The position numbers and the translations under genes were made by a program. Below are positions 1-8,361 of a stretch of 54,381 bases of DNA, in pieces. The stretch comes from an uncultured Phascolarctobacterium sp. (GTDB lineage: Bacteria > Bacillota > Negativicutes > Acidaminococcales > Acidaminococcaceae): the NCBI RefSeq assembly GCF_937920985.1, contig NZ_CALDXR010000015.1:1-54381 (forward strand), in the 5' to 3' direction. Below the pieces are notes generated by a model. The model was not told where the DNA came from. It was given only the letters and a program-made list of their open reading frames with translations, and did no database searches. Every line of letters starts with the position of its first letter. Position 1 is the stretch's first letter.

Positions 1-46
1 GCGTAGTGGACTTTCACCACCTAGTTATCGCCCATGCTGGGCGCAC
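1..46 (-). mobile_element. 5' end of a group II intron (class C-like), cut by the window edge
   Basis: Read on the minus strand from position 46, the sequence begins GTGCGCCCAGCATGGGC and continues with CTAGGTGGTGAAAGTCC. This is the signature of the 5' end of bacterial group II introns; the GTGNGCCCGGCATGGG start followed by a GGTGA-AAGTCC element is typical of class C introns. The boundary lies directly after the T-run of the feo terminator (51-77), which is the known target preference of class C introns. The catalytic core, any reverse transcriptase ORF and the 3' end lie outside the window, so the class is inferred from about 46 bases and the insertion context. Confidence 0.7.
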
Positions 47-50
47 CACA

Positions 51-77
51 AAAAGAGCCGCGCAAACGCGCGGCCCT
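51..77 (-). terminator. Rho-independent terminator of the feo operon
   Basis: A GC-rich hairpin with arms GGGCCGCGC and GCGCGGCTC around a TTTG-like loop, followed on the minus strand by CTTTTTG. It lies 21 bases after the stop of the FeoB-associated protein. The intron in 1-46 starts within a few bases of its T-run. Confidence 0.85.
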
Positions 78-98
78 TCAATACTCATCGAACTAAAA

Positions 99-269
99 TT
101 ATTTCTTACGAAGATTTACAGTTGTCGTATGCTTGCAATGCGGGCAGCAAGCCTTACCGCCGCCGGCATCACAGCCAATGCAGCCACCGGTTTTATGTGC
201 CTTGATGACCTGCTTGGATGCCAAATACACACAACCAACAATAATCAGACCAATAATCCAGGTTGCCAT
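99..269 (-). CDS. FeoB-associated Cys-rich membrane protein
   Basis: This small gene encodes 56 residues. It starts MATWIIGLIIVGCVYLA, a single N-terminal membrane segment, followed by a basic stretch and a glycine/cysteine-rich cytoplasmic tail with CIGCD and CCPHC and a basic end. That layout matches the FeoB-associated Cys-rich membrane protein family, which occurs as the last gene of feo operons in many Firmicutes. It starts 16 bases after the feoB stop and is followed by the operon terminator. The cysteines could bind ferrous iron or a cluster near the FeoB channel, but this is inference; the family's exact role is unsettled. Confidence 0.85.
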   Translation of the reverse strand: MATWIIGLIIVGCVYLASKQVIKAHKTGGCIGCDAGGGKACCPHCKHTTTVNLRKK

Positions 270-284
270 ACGAAACACCTCTTT

Positions 285-2432
285 TTATTTTGCATCAATG
301 CTCATAACAGTCTCTTTATCATACTTTTTAGCAGGACGGAAGAGCAGATACAGGAACGCAATCAGGAAAACAACAGCCACGCCGGTACCGAAGCTGAACG
401 CTTCACCGCCGACAAATACTCTGCCGAACTGGTAAACCATCAGGCAGATGCTGTAAGCATACAGGTTTTGGAAGAGGATAGTTGCCCAGGTCCATTTCTT
501 GCTGTTCATCTCCTGGCTCATAGTGGAAATCGCTGCCAGGCAGGGAGAATCCAGCAGGTTGAACACCAGGAAGGAGAACGCTGCAACAGCACTCGGGAAG
601 AACGCCATAACAGCAGTCCACAAATCAGGCTCATCCTCAGCTGCATCAGCCAAACCGGAGAGAATAGCCATCGTGCTGACGATAGACTCCTTAGCCACAA
701 AGCCGGAGAAGGCAGCAGCCACAGCCTGCCAGCTGTCAAAGCCCAGAGGAGCAAAGATAGGAGCAAGACCATTACCGATGTAAGCAACAAAGCTCTTTTC
801 GGTATCAACCATAGCAACAGAGCCTTCATCAATACCAAAGCTTGCCAGGAACCACATAACAACGCAGCACAGGAAGATAATAGTACCGGCTTTTTTCAGG
901 AAGCCTGCAACACGCTCCCAGGTATGCAGCAGCACATTCTTGGCAGCAGGCAGATGGTACGGCGGCAGCTCCATAACGAACGGAGCAGGATCGCCGGCAA
1001 ACAGCTCAGTCTTTTTCAGAATGATGCAGGCAGTAATAACAGCGAAGAAGCCGACAAAGTACATAATCGGCGCCATGTACCAGTCACCGCCCATAATAGC
1101 GCCGGAGAGCAACGCAATAACAGGCAGCTTAGCACCACAGGGGATAAATGTGGTAGTCATGATAGTCAGACGGCGGTCGGTTTCATTTTCAATAGTACGG
1201 GAAGCCATAATGCCCGGTACGCCACAGCCTGCAGAAATCAGCAGGGGGATGAAGCTCTTGCCGCTCATACCGAACTGACGGAAGAAACGGTCCATAATGA
1301 AGGCTACACGTGCCATATAACCGCAGTCCTCCAAAAAGCTCAGCAGCAGGAAGACAATAGCCATCTGCGGAGCAAAACCGATTGGTGCGCCAATGCCGCC
1401 GATAATACCGTCAACAACAAGAGATACCAGCCAATCCTCACATTCGGCAGCCTCCATGTGCTCCTGCACCCAAGGCTGAATCCATTCGCCGAACAATGTA
1501 TCATTGGTAAAGTCAGTTACAACAGTACCGATAGTTTCTACAGCAATGTAGTAAACGAGGAACATGATAATCGCGAAAATCGGCAGAGCCAGGAAACGGT
1601 TCGTTACAATGCTGTCGATTTTATCGGAAATTGTCAGACCGGTGTGGCCTTTGACAACTGCATTGCTCATCAGCTCGCCAATGTAGTTATAACGCTCGTT
1701 GGTAATAATGCTTTCGGAATCATCATCCAGTGCTTCCTCGCAGGCTGCAACGATTTCTTCAATTTTAGCCTGCTCACCCTCGCTCAGGCCCAAAGCATCA
1801 GCAATTTTCTTATCACGTTCAAACAGTTTTACCAGAAGCCAGCGCTCGCTAATACCATGAACCTTATTGCCTGCTTCGCGGGCAATCGCAGTCAGAGCAT
1901 CCTCAACCTCGCTGCAGAAGCGCATATATTTCGGTGCAGCACCGCCGACAGCTTTAATTGCTTTTTCGGCAGCCTCACCGGTGCCTTCACCCTGCAGTGC
2001 GGAGGTTTCCACAATCTCGCAGCCCAACTCGGCAGCCAGCTTAGCGGTATCAATCTTATCGCCGTTCTTGCGGACGATATCAATCATGTTCAAAGCAATA
2101 GTTACAGGATAACCCATCTCCATAACCTGAGTAGTCAGGTACAGGTTACGTTCGATGTTAGAGCCGTCAACCAGATTCAGTACGCCGTCAACATCATTTT
2201 GCAGCAGATAGTTACGGGAAACAACCTCCTCCAAAGTGTACGGAGACAAGGAATAAATACCGGGCAGGTCGGTAATAATTACATCATCATGACCTTTAAG
2301 GCCGCCTTCTTTTTTCTCTACAGTTACGCCGGGCCAGTTACCAACATATTGGTTGGAACCGGTCAAATCATTAAACATTGTTGTTTTGCCGCAGTTAGGG
2401 TTACCAATCAGGGCAATCTTGATCTGTTTCAT
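285..2432 (-). CDS. feoB: Ferrous iron transporter FeoB
   Basis: FeoB imports Fe(II) across the inner membrane, driven or gated by its cytoplasmic G domain. The 715-residue product has the G1 loop GNPNCGKTT at 10-18, G3 DLPG at 55-58 and G4 NMID at 115-118. A helical guanine-dissociation spacer follows to about residue 260, and then the polytopic membrane part holds the two Gate domains, with conserved cysteine-containing segments such as SAGCGVPGI and FIPCGAKLPV. Length is in the usual range. It is the third gene of the operon, after two FeoA-like genes, and is followed by the FeoB-associated protein. The ATG start is preceded by GGAGGG. Confidence 0.97.
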   Translation of the reverse strand: MKQIKIALIGNPNCGKTTMFNDLTGSNQYVGNWPGVTVEKKEGGLKGHDDVIITDLPGIYSLSPYTLEEVVSRNYLLQNDVDGVLNLVDGSNIERNLYLTTQVMEMGYPVTIALNMIDIVRKNGDKIDTAKLAAELGCEIVETSALQGEGTGEAAEKAIKAVGGAAPKYMRFCSEVEDALTAIAREAGNKVHGISERWLLVKLFERDKKIADALGLSEGEQAKIEEIVAACEEALDDDSESIITNERYNYIGELMSNAVVKGHTGLTISDKIDSIVTNRFLALPIFAIIMFLVYYIAVETIGTVVTDFTNDTLFGEWIQPWVQEHMEAAECEDWLVSLVVDGIIGGIGAPIGFAPQMAIVFLLLSFLEDCGYMARVAFIMDRFFRQFGMSGKSFIPLLISAGCGVPGIMASRTIENETDRRLTIMTTTFIPCGAKLPVIALLSGAIMGGDWYMAPIMYFVGFFAVITACIILKKTELFAGDPAPFVMELPPYHLPAAKNVLLHTWERVAGFLKKAGTIIFLCCVVMWFLASFGIDEGSVAMVDTEKSFVAYIGNGLAPIFAPLGFDSWQAVAAAFSGFVAKESIVSTMAILSGLADAAEDEPDLWTAVMAFFPSAVAAFSFLVFNLLDSPCLAAISTMSQEMNSKKWTWATILFQNLYAYSICLMVYQFGRVFVGGEAFSFGTGVAVVFLIAFLYLLFRPAKKYDKETVMSIDAK

Positions 2433-2446
2433 CTTTTCCCTCCAAA

Positions 2447-2668
2447 TTATTCTACAACGATGTGTTCAGCCTCGCCGTTACGCAGTGACAGCTCATAGCC
2501 ACGTACTGTTACCTCCACCGGATCTCCCAGCGGTGCAACCTTGCGTACGAATACGCTCACACCCTTAGTCACGCCCATATCCATAATACGTCTTTTTACC
2601 GCACCCTCGCCAACGAGCTTGGCAACGGTAACTGTTTCACCAACAGGAACTTCTTTTAATGTTTTCAT
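2447..2668 (-). CDS. feoA: FeoA family protein (second copy)
   Basis: A 73-residue SH3-like FeoA domain protein thought to modulate FeoB. The sequence starts MKTLKEVPVGETVTV and contains the family pattern KRRIMDMGVTKGV followed by APLGDPVEVTVRGYELSLR, the canonical FeoA ending. I chose the ATG at 2668 because a GGAGG lies five bases upstream; an earlier in-frame ATG at 2686 overlaps the previous stop codon and lacks a ribosome binding site. It lies 14 bases before feoB and is surely co-transcribed. Confidence 0.92.
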   Translation of the reverse strand: MKTLKEVPVGETVTVAKLVGEGAVKRRIMDMGVTKGVSVFVRKVAPLGDPVEVTVRGYELSLRNGEAEHIVVE

Positions 2669-2685
2669 AACATCCTCCACTTGCA

Positions 2686-2898
2686 TCAGATAAATATTTT
2701 GGCTGCCATCTGCTTGCTCAGGGCAATGCGGGCATCCTTCACATTGACGATAAGATTACCGTCAATTTCAGAAATAACAGTAACAGCTGAGCCTTCTACA
2801 AAGCCCAGGTTAGCCAGAAAGCGTTTGATTTCATCCTTGCCGCGAACAGCGCTGATTTTGTTAGTCTCGCCGCGACGGGCCATTAATAAAGGCATCAT
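2686..2898 (-). CDS. feoA: FeoA family protein (first copy)
   Basis: A 70-residue FeoA-like protein, first gene of the feo operon. It carries the core pattern FLANLGFVEGSAVTVISEIDG and ends NVKDARIALSKQMAAKIFI, a slightly divergent FeoA fold. The start at ATG-ATG (2898) follows GGAGGG with normal spacing; the upstream in-frame ATG at 2910 is part of the ribosome binding site region. Two adjacent FeoA genes before feoB are common in Negativicutes and Clostridia; they may form a heteromeric cap on FeoB, which is inference. Confidence 0.9.
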   Translation of the reverse strand: MMPLLMARRGETNKISAVRGKDEIKRFLANLGFVEGSAVTVISEIDGNLIVNVKDARIALSKQMAAKIFI

Positions 2899-2917
2899 AA
2901 TTCCCTCCAAAGAATTT

Positions 2918-3008
2918 GTTAGCAGATACTAACTTGATACGATTTTTTTAGTAGTTAGGCATTCCTAACTACTATTGAAAGTTTACGTCAGCTATAAAAT
3001 TTTGTCAA
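2918..3008 (-). promoter_or_regulatory. feo promoter with DtxR/IdeR-like palindrome
   Basis: On the minus strand a TTGACA (3003-3008) and a TAAACT (2980-2985) are 17 bases apart. Exactly at the expected transcription start is a perfect palindrome at 2950-2973 with 10-base arms AGTAGTTAGG and CCTAACTACT. The core TTAGG-N4-CCTAA resembles DtxR/IdeR/MntR-family operators (half site TTAGG). A second, weaker pair GTTAG...CTAAC lies at 2918-2933. No DtxR-type gene is in the window, so the regulator is inferred. Confidence 0.65.
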
Positions 3009-3071
3009 GCATTTTTTGTTAAATCCTACGCTAATTTACAAAAATAGTTAGCTTATGCTGTCATGTTTACA

Positions 3072-3103
3072 AAAAATTATCGGCTGACTTTATAGTCAGC
3101 CGA
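3072..3103 (-). terminator. Terminator of the metal ATPase gene
   Basis: A perfect 9-base stem CGGCTGACT/AGTCAGCCG with a TTAT loop, followed on the minus strand by AATTTTTTG. It lies 38 bases after the ATPase stop codon. Confidence 0.85.
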
Positions 3104-3140
3104 TGTAAACCAAATCAGCATATTAGCTATAGCTTTTTTA

Positions 3141-6100
3141 TTATATCTTTTTGTAGAGAATGCGGATAGAATTCAGCACGCACAGCAGCGATACACCGGT
3201 ATCCGCAAAGACTGCCGCCCACATGGAAGCATAGCCCATAAGGCCTGCAATCATAATGATAACCTTCACTGCCAGAGCGAAAATTACGTTCTGCCAGGCA
3301 ATCGCACCGGTTGCACGCGCAATAGCAATCGCCTGCGGAATAGCCTTCACTTCGGAATTCATGAAGACAACGTCGGCAGCTTCAATTGCTGCATCTGCGC
3401 CGCTGCCCATAGCAGCGCCGGCATCTGCACCAGCCAGTACAGGCGCATCGTTGATACCGTCACCAACGAACATAACCGGACCGTACTTGTTGCGCAACAT
3501 ATTCAGCTCGCTGAGCTTATCCTGCGGCAGCAGCTGAGCGCGTACCTCATCAATGCCTGCTTCCTTCGCCACAGCCTGCGCCTCCTTCTGCGCATCGCCG
3601 GTGAGCATAGCAGTTACCAGGCCTTGTGCCTTCAGGGAAGCAATTGCTTCCTTGGCATCTTCCTTCAAGGTATCGTTAATCAGCAGCTGGCCCATGTATA
3701 AGCCATTGTCGGCCACAAGCACCTCACTGCCGCTTTCGGTAGGAGTATAGCCGCCATATTCAACGTTAAAGCGTTGCAGCAGCTTGGTATTACCGCACAG
3801 AACCTTGCGCGCACCAAAGTACGCAACCAGGCCTTCGCCGGCAATTTCTTCAAACTTATCCGGACGTACAAGCTCAAGCTTTTCAGCCTTGGCAGCCTCT
3901 ACGATGCTTACGGCAATCGGGTGGGTAGAAACAAGCTCTGCACTTGCACACAGGCGCAGCAGCTCGTCAGCATTCATGCCTTCAGCAGCATTAACCTTCT
4001 GCAGTACAAAGTTACCCTTGGTAACGGTACCGGTTTTATCCATAACTACGGCAGCAATATTTTTCAAAGCCTCCATAGCAACGCCGCCCTTAAAGAGAAT
4101 GCCGTACTTGGAGCCCGCGCCAATGCCGGAGAAGAAGGCCAGCGGCACGCTCAGTACCAGTGCGCAAGGGCAGCTGATAACGAGGAAGGTCAGCGCGGTG
4201 TAAATCCATTTATTCCAGTCGCCGGTAATCAGGGACGGAATCACAGCAGTCAGTACTGCGGCAACAACAACAAACGGAGTATAGACACGTGCGAAACGGG
4301 TAATGAAGCGGTCGATGGTCGGCTTGCTGGCAGCAGCGTTCTCCACGCTGTCCAGAATGCGGGTTACCATAGACTCTTCCAAAACCTTTTCTACACGGAT
4401 TTTCAGCATGCCTGAGGTATTCACGCAGCCGGAAACAACCTCATCGCCATATTTGCGTTTTACAGGCACAGGCTCGCCGGTTACCGGAGAGGTATCTACC
4501 AGGCTTTCACCGTCGATAACAACGCCGTCCAGAGGAATACGGTCGCCTACGCGTACCAGCAGAATGTCGCCTACATGTGCGTCAGCAGCAGGAATAACCT
4601 TCACCTCTTCGCCTACCAGCAGGTTGACAACCTCCGGACGCAGGTCAACAGCGTCCATAATCTGGCCACGGCTCTTTTCTACCGCACGCTGCTCAAAGTA
4701 TTCGCCCACGCGATAGAAGAACATAACGCCAACAGCCTCTTCCCAAGCCTGAATAGCAAACGCACCCAGGGTTGCAACGGTCATAAGGAAGTTTTCGTCA
4801 AACACATTACCTTTAGCAATATTCTTCAAGGCAGTCAGCACAATGCGTCCTCCCAGCAGAACATAGGCAAAAATAAGGAAGTACATATGGTACGCTTCCG
4901 GTACCAGTCCCAGCCATTCGGTGATGATGAACACAGCACCGCCCAGTACGATTTCGATAATCGTCTGCTTTTCGCTCAGCTCGGAGAGGATACCGCCAGA
5001 TTTTTTGCGTTCCTCCAGCTCAGGTGCCAGAGAAGGCTTGCTTTCAGCCTCCAGCAGCACAACGCCCTCTTCTACCTTATCTGTTACAGCCTGCATTTTC
5101 TCCAGCAGACCGTTGTAATTCTTAGCACTTACGCGCAGCTTTTTCGTAGTAAAGGTCAGGGTAGCTTCATCAATCTCAGGCATAGCGTTCAGCGCACGTT
5201 CAATCTTGGCACCGCAGTTAGCGCAGTCCAGATTCTGCACCAGATATACTCTGCTCTTGCCGCCCAAATTAGGACGACGGTCACGCGGTACTACCACAAC
5301 GTCGGATTCAATGGAGGTACAGATTTTCTGAATTTCCGGCAGCAAAGCCTCGTGGTCAGCAGCGCTGAGGCGCAGCTGCTTGGTAGCAAAGCTTACGTTG
5401 GCATAGGTTACGCCCGGCAGCTCTTTGATTTTGTATTCCATCTTGGCAGCGCAGTTAGCACAGCCAAGGTTTTGCAGAATATATACACGTTTTACCTTAT
5501 CGGCATCCGGCATCCGGCAGGTGCAATTAGCCAGGCTTTCGCCGCATACATCGCAGTATTCCTCATGCGGATGGCAAATTTCGCAATTACAGTCAGCAGG
5601 ATGACCGGGAACGTGATGTCCGTGTGCGTGTGCGTGCTCATGGCCGTGGTCATGTCCGCAACCGCATTCATCACCATGTGCATGAGCGTGTTCATGTTCA
5701 TGTCCGTGGTCATGTCCGCAACCGCATTCGTCGCCGTGTGCATGAGAATGTTCATGTTCATGTTCATGATCGTGTCCGCAACCGCATTCGTCACCGTGTG
5801 TGTGAGCGTGTTCGTGCTCGTGGCCGTGTTCGTGTCCGCAACCGCACTCGTCACCATGTGCATGAGAATGTTCATGCTCATGTCCGTGGTCGTGACCGCA
5901 GCCACACTCATCGCCATGTGCGTGAGCGTGTTCATGCTCGTAGTCGTGATCGTGTCCGCAACAACACTCGTCACCGTGCGCGTGAGCATGTTCTTCGTGC
6001 TCATGCTCATTACCACAGCAGCAGTCATCACCATGCTCATGGGAATGCTCTTCATGTTCATGTTCATGTTCATGTTCATGCTCGTGTCCGCAACCGCAGG

Positions 6101-6287
6101 CATCACCATGAGTATGCTTGGGCACATGTCCCATAGTTTTGTGATCATGGTCCTTGCCGCAGTGACCGCAGGTGCAGCCTTCCGGATGCTTGCTGTAGTC
6201 TTCTACGCTATTGATATGGCCGTCGATGTGTCTGAAAGCTCGTACATCGCCGGCACCGTTACGGATATCCTCTAAATCTTGCTTCAT
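3141..6287 (-). CDS. zntA: Zn/Cd-type P1B ATPase with a long His/Cys-repeat N-terminus
   Basis: Exports soft divalent metals from the cytoplasm using ATP. The product is 1048 residues; typical ZntA/CadA proteins have 620-800. The extra length is a histidine/cysteine-rich region (about 37-245) with eight HGD-x-C-x-CG units separated by His-Glu or His-Asp runs, then a CNCEIC...CDVCG cluster. Two HMA domains follow (GCANC about 275 and DCANC about 354), then the ATPase core: VTGEP actuator motif, SCPCAL (about 705), DKTGT phosphorylation site (about 750) and GDGINDAPV. The last helix holds ADTG, the aspartate typical of Zn/Cd/Pb (P1B-2) pumps rather than copper pumps. I prefer the ATG at 6287 with AAAGGTGG upstream over an earlier GTG at 6299. 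The operators at 6300-6440 suggest metal-responsive ArsR/SmtB control. Confidence 0.93.
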   Translation of the reverse strand: MKQDLEDIRNGAGDVRAFRHIDGHINSVEDYSKHPEGCTCGHCGKDHDHKTMGHVPKHTHGDACGCGHEHEHEHEHEHEEHSHEHGDDCCCGNEHEHEEHAHAHGDECCCGHDHDYEHEHAHAHGDECGCGHDHGHEHEHSHAHGDECGCGHEHGHEHEHAHTHGDECGCGHDHEHEHEHSHAHGDECGCGHDHGHEHEHAHAHGDECGCGHDHGHEHAHAHGHHVPGHPADCNCEICHPHEEYCDVCGESLANCTCRMPDADKVKRVYILQNLGCANCAAKMEYKIKELPGVTYANVSFATKQLRLSAADHEALLPEIQKICTSIESDVVVVPRDRRPNLGGKSRVYLVQNLDCANCGAKIERALNAMPEIDEATLTFTTKKLRVSAKNYNGLLEKMQAVTDKVEEGVVLLEAESKPSLAPELEERKKSGGILSELSEKQTIIEIVLGGAVFIITEWLGLVPEAYHMYFLIFAYVLLGGRIVLTALKNIAKGNVFDENFLMTVATLGAFAIQAWEEAVGVMFFYRVGEYFEQRAVEKSRGQIMDAVDLRPEVVNLLVGEEVKVIPAADAHVGDILLVRVGDRIPLDGVVIDGESLVDTSPVTGEPVPVKRKYGDEVVSGCVNTSGMLKIRVEKVLEESMVTRILDSVENAAASKPTIDRFITRFARVYTPFVVVAAVLTAVIPSLITGDWNKWIYTALTFLVISCPCALVLSVPLAFFSGIGAGSKYGILFKGGVAMEALKNIAAVVMDKTGTVTKGNFVLQKVNAAEGMNADELLRLCASAELVSTHPIAVSIVEAAKAEKLELVRPDKFEEIAGEGLVAYFGARKVLCGNTKLLQRFNVEYGGYTPTESGSEVLVADNGLYMGQLLINDTLKEDAKEAIASLKAQGLVTAMLTGDAQKEAQAVAKEAGIDEVRAQLLPQDKLSELNMLRNKYGPVMFVGDGINDAPVLAGADAGAAMGSGADAAIEAADVVFMNSEVKAIPQAIAIARATGAIAWQNVIFALAVKVIIMIAGLMGYASMWAAVFADTGVSLLCVLNSIRILYKKI

Positions 6288-6321
6288 TATATCTACCACC
6301 TTTCTTTTCAGGTTGTCTCAC

Positions 6322-6440
6322 TACTCATATGAGTATTCATTCATATATTGTGTAAAAAATAATAGGAAAGGTGACAGCACCTTTCAGTAAATTCTTTGAT
6401 ACCTATATTATAACACAAATAACGTATGAGTCAATACTCA
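6322..6440 (-). promoter_or_regulatory. zntA promoter, two TGAGT-type operators and a leader hairpin
   Basis: Minus-strand promoter TTGACT (6429-6434), 16-base spacer, TATAAT (6407-6412). The -35 box sits inside a palindrome TGAGTATTGACTCA (6427-6440), and a second perfect palindrome TACTCATATGAGTA lies in the leader (6322-6335). Such TGAGT/ACTCA repeats resemble ArsR/SmtB-family metal-sensor operators (inference). Between them is a hairpin GAAAGGTG/CACCTTTC (6365-6384) followed by a U-rich run, which could act as an attenuator. The same CTCATATGAGTA core recurs upstream of the lipoprotein gene at 16113. Confidence 0.65.
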
Positions 6441-6470
6441 CCTGTGAAATTAGTGATAAAAATTCCTAAG

Positions 6471-6500
6471 AAAAAAATGGGTACAGCATTCGCCGTACCC
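6471..6500 (-). terminator. Terminator of the ABC importer operon
   Basis: Minus-strand hairpin GGGTACGGC-GAAT-GCTGTACCC followed by ATTTTTTTC, about 70 bases after the stop of the last ABC gene. Confidence 0.85.
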
Positions 6501-6571
6501 ACTATAAAAATTGATGGAGAAAATTACTTTCAAAGAAGCTCTATGCTTACGCATATCGCTTCAAGCCTACA

Positions 6572-7552
6572 TTAGTCAAACAGGTGGCAGGCAACCCAAT
6601 GACCGTGCTCAACCTCTTTCAGCTCAGGCTTAACCTGCACGCAATGCTCGGTGCAGTGCTCGCAGCGGCTGGCAAAGGGGCATCCTGGCGGCAGGTCCAG
6701 CGGACTCGGGATTTCGCCTTCCAAAGGCTGAATCTTTTCGCCCGGCTTGAAGTCTACCTTAAATACAGCACCCATAAGTGCCTTGGTGTACGGATGCTTG
6801 CAGCTTTCAGCAATACGTCCGTGCTCCAGCCATTCTACTACGTTACCAAGGTACATTACCGCAACCTGGTGGCACATCAAATCTACCAAGCCAAGGTCAT
6901 GGGCAATGAACAGGTAAGTAATATTCTTTTCTTTTTGAATGCGGCACAACAGCTCGCAGATTTTTTCCTGTACGGAAACGTCCAGCGCACTGGTTGCTTC
7001 GTCGCAAACAATAATCTTCGGTTCCAGTGCCAAAGCGCGGGCAATGCCCAGACGTTGACGCTGACCACCGGACATGCTGTGCGGATAGCGATCCTTGAAT
7101 TCAGCAGGCAGCTCAACCATTTCTAGCAGCTCTGCTGCTTTGGCATCTACCTCGCTGTTTTTAATCAGGCCGTAGTTTTTTAAAGGCTCGGTGAGGATAT
7201 CCTTAACGAGCATCTTCGGGTTGAAGGCAGCAGTAGGATCCTGGAAGACCATCTGAATGTGCTTTCTGTCCTGACGCAGCTGTTCACCCTTGGACTGCAT
7301 CAAATCATGGCCTTCGAAAATAGCTTCACCGCTGGTAGCAGGGTGAATACGCAGCAGAGTACGCACCAGGGTACTCTTGCCGCAGCCGGATTCACCGATA
7401 ATGCCCAAGGTACGGCCTTCATATGCACGCAAGTTGATATCGTTGCAGGCAGTCAGGAACTTGCCGCCATCAACCGGGAATTTTTTGGTAAGGTGGTTAA
7501 TTTCCAGTACCAGTTTAGTACGCTCATAGGCCGGTTTTTCATTATTGCTCAT
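6572..7552 (-). CDS. ABC transporter ATPase, NikE/DppF/OppF type
   Basis: One of two ATPases that energise the importer encoded by this operon. The 326-residue protein has Walker A GESGCGKST (53-61), the signature SGGQRQRLG (from 161), Walker B IIVCDEATS (from about 180) and the C-terminal oligopeptide-transporter extension with the cysteine cluster CPFASRCEHCTEHC (near 289-302). Such a cysteine cluster is known to hold an Fe-S cluster in some Dpp/Nik ATPases. It overlaps the upstream ATPase gene by 11 bases, which indicates translational coupling, and it closes the operon. Substrate assignment to cobalt/nickel comes from the riboswitch, not from this protein. Confidence 0.9.
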   Translation of the reverse strand: MSNNEKPAYERTKLVLEINHLTKKFPVDGGKFLTACNDINLRAYEGRTLGIIGESGCGKSTLVRTLLRIHPATSGEAIFEGHDLMQSKGEQLRQDRKHIQMVFQDPTAAFNPKMLVKDILTEPLKNYGLIKNSEVDAKAAELLEMVELPAEFKDRYPHSMSGGQRQRLGIARALALEPKIIVCDEATSALDVSVQEKICELLCRIQKEKNITYLFIAHDLGLVDLMCHQVAVMYLGNVVEWLEHGRIAESCKHPYTKALMGAVFKVDFKPGEKIQPLEGEIPSPLDLPPGCPFASRCEHCTEHCVQVKPELKEVEHGHWVACHLFD

Positions 7553-8336
7553 AATATGTATTACCTCCTATGATAGGAACTGCCTTCAGCAGCTGTTTTG
7601 TATATTCATCCTGCGGATTAGCGATAACGTCCTCACGCTTGCCATATTCCACAACATGACCGCCCTTCATAACCATCAGCTTGTTGGATACATAGGAAGC
7701 AACGCCCAGGTTATGGGTAACCATGATAACAGCTACACCATATTCGTCGCGGATATCAACAATCTGGCGGATAATCTGAGCCTGAGTAGTTACGTCCAGC
7801 GCACTGGTAGGTTCGTCGGCCAGAAGGATTTTCGGGCTGAAAATCATAGCCATAGCAATACCTACACGCTGACGCATACCACCGGACAGCTCAAACGGAT
7901 AGCTGTTCATGATATTTTCCGGATTCGGCAGGCGCACGTTAGTCAGCATATCACAGCACATCTTGTAAGCCTGGTCCTTGGACTTGTCCGGCTGGTGAGC
8001 CTGAACATAGTCAATGAACTGCTGACCGATGCGGCGGATAGGATTAATCATGTTGCCACTGTCCTGGAAAATCATGGACATCTCACTGCCATACATTTTG
8101 CGCCATTCATCGGGAGTATTTTGCAATACATCCTTGCCGTCAAAGATGATGCTGCCGCGGCTAACGCGGCCAGCACCGGGCAGGCAACCCATAATAGCGC
8201 GGATAACGGTGGTTTTGCCACTGCCGGACTCGCCAACTATGGACATAATCTCGCCCTTATCCAATTCTAAGCTGGCACCGGTTACGGTGAGCTTGTCACC
8301 GTAGCTGATGTCTAAATCTTTTACTTCAAGTAGCAT
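7542..8336 (-). CDS. ABC transporter ATPase, NikD/DppD type
   Basis: The partner ATPase of the importer, 264 residues, starting MLLEVKDLDISYG. Walker A is GESGSGKTT (35-43), the signature is LSGGMRQRVG (about 150) and Walker B ILLADEPTSALD. Unlike DppD/OppD (about 320-340 residues) it lacks the C-terminal oligopeptide extension and the cysteine cluster. NikD of nickel systems is likewise short (about 255), which favours a metal rather than a peptide importer. It begins 25 bases after the binding-protein gene. Confidence 0.9.
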   Translation of the reverse strand: MLLEVKDLDISYGDKLTVTGASLELDKGEIMSIVGESGSGKTTVIRAIMGCLPGAGRVSRGSIIFDGKDVLQNTPDEWRKMYGSEMSMIFQDSGNMINPIRRIGQQFIDYVQAHQPDKSKDQAYKMCCDMLTNVRLPNPENIMNSYPFELSGGMRQRVGIAMAMIFSPKILLADEPTSALDVTTQAQIIRQIVDIRDEYGVAVIMVTHNLGVASYVSNKLMVMKGGHVVEYGKREDVIANPQDEYTKQLLKAVPIIGGNTYYEQ

Positions 8337-8361
8337 TAAGCGTTACCTTCTTTGTAAATTA

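Noticed and set aside
6..2498. An 830-codon open frame on the plus strand across feoB
   Set aside because: It is the antisense shadow of feoB and feoA; the composition is unlike a protein and the minus-strand genes are unmistakable.
5620..6110. CRISPR-like tandem repeats
   Set aside because: Units are contiguous, coding in frame for HGD-x-C-x-CG, and there are no spacers.
4575..6275. Long plus-strand frames across the metal ATPase, including a His/Val/Arg-rich one at 5624-6136
   Set aside because: They mirror the His/Cys repeat region and the ATPase core; the repetitive translation follows from the repeat, not from a gene.
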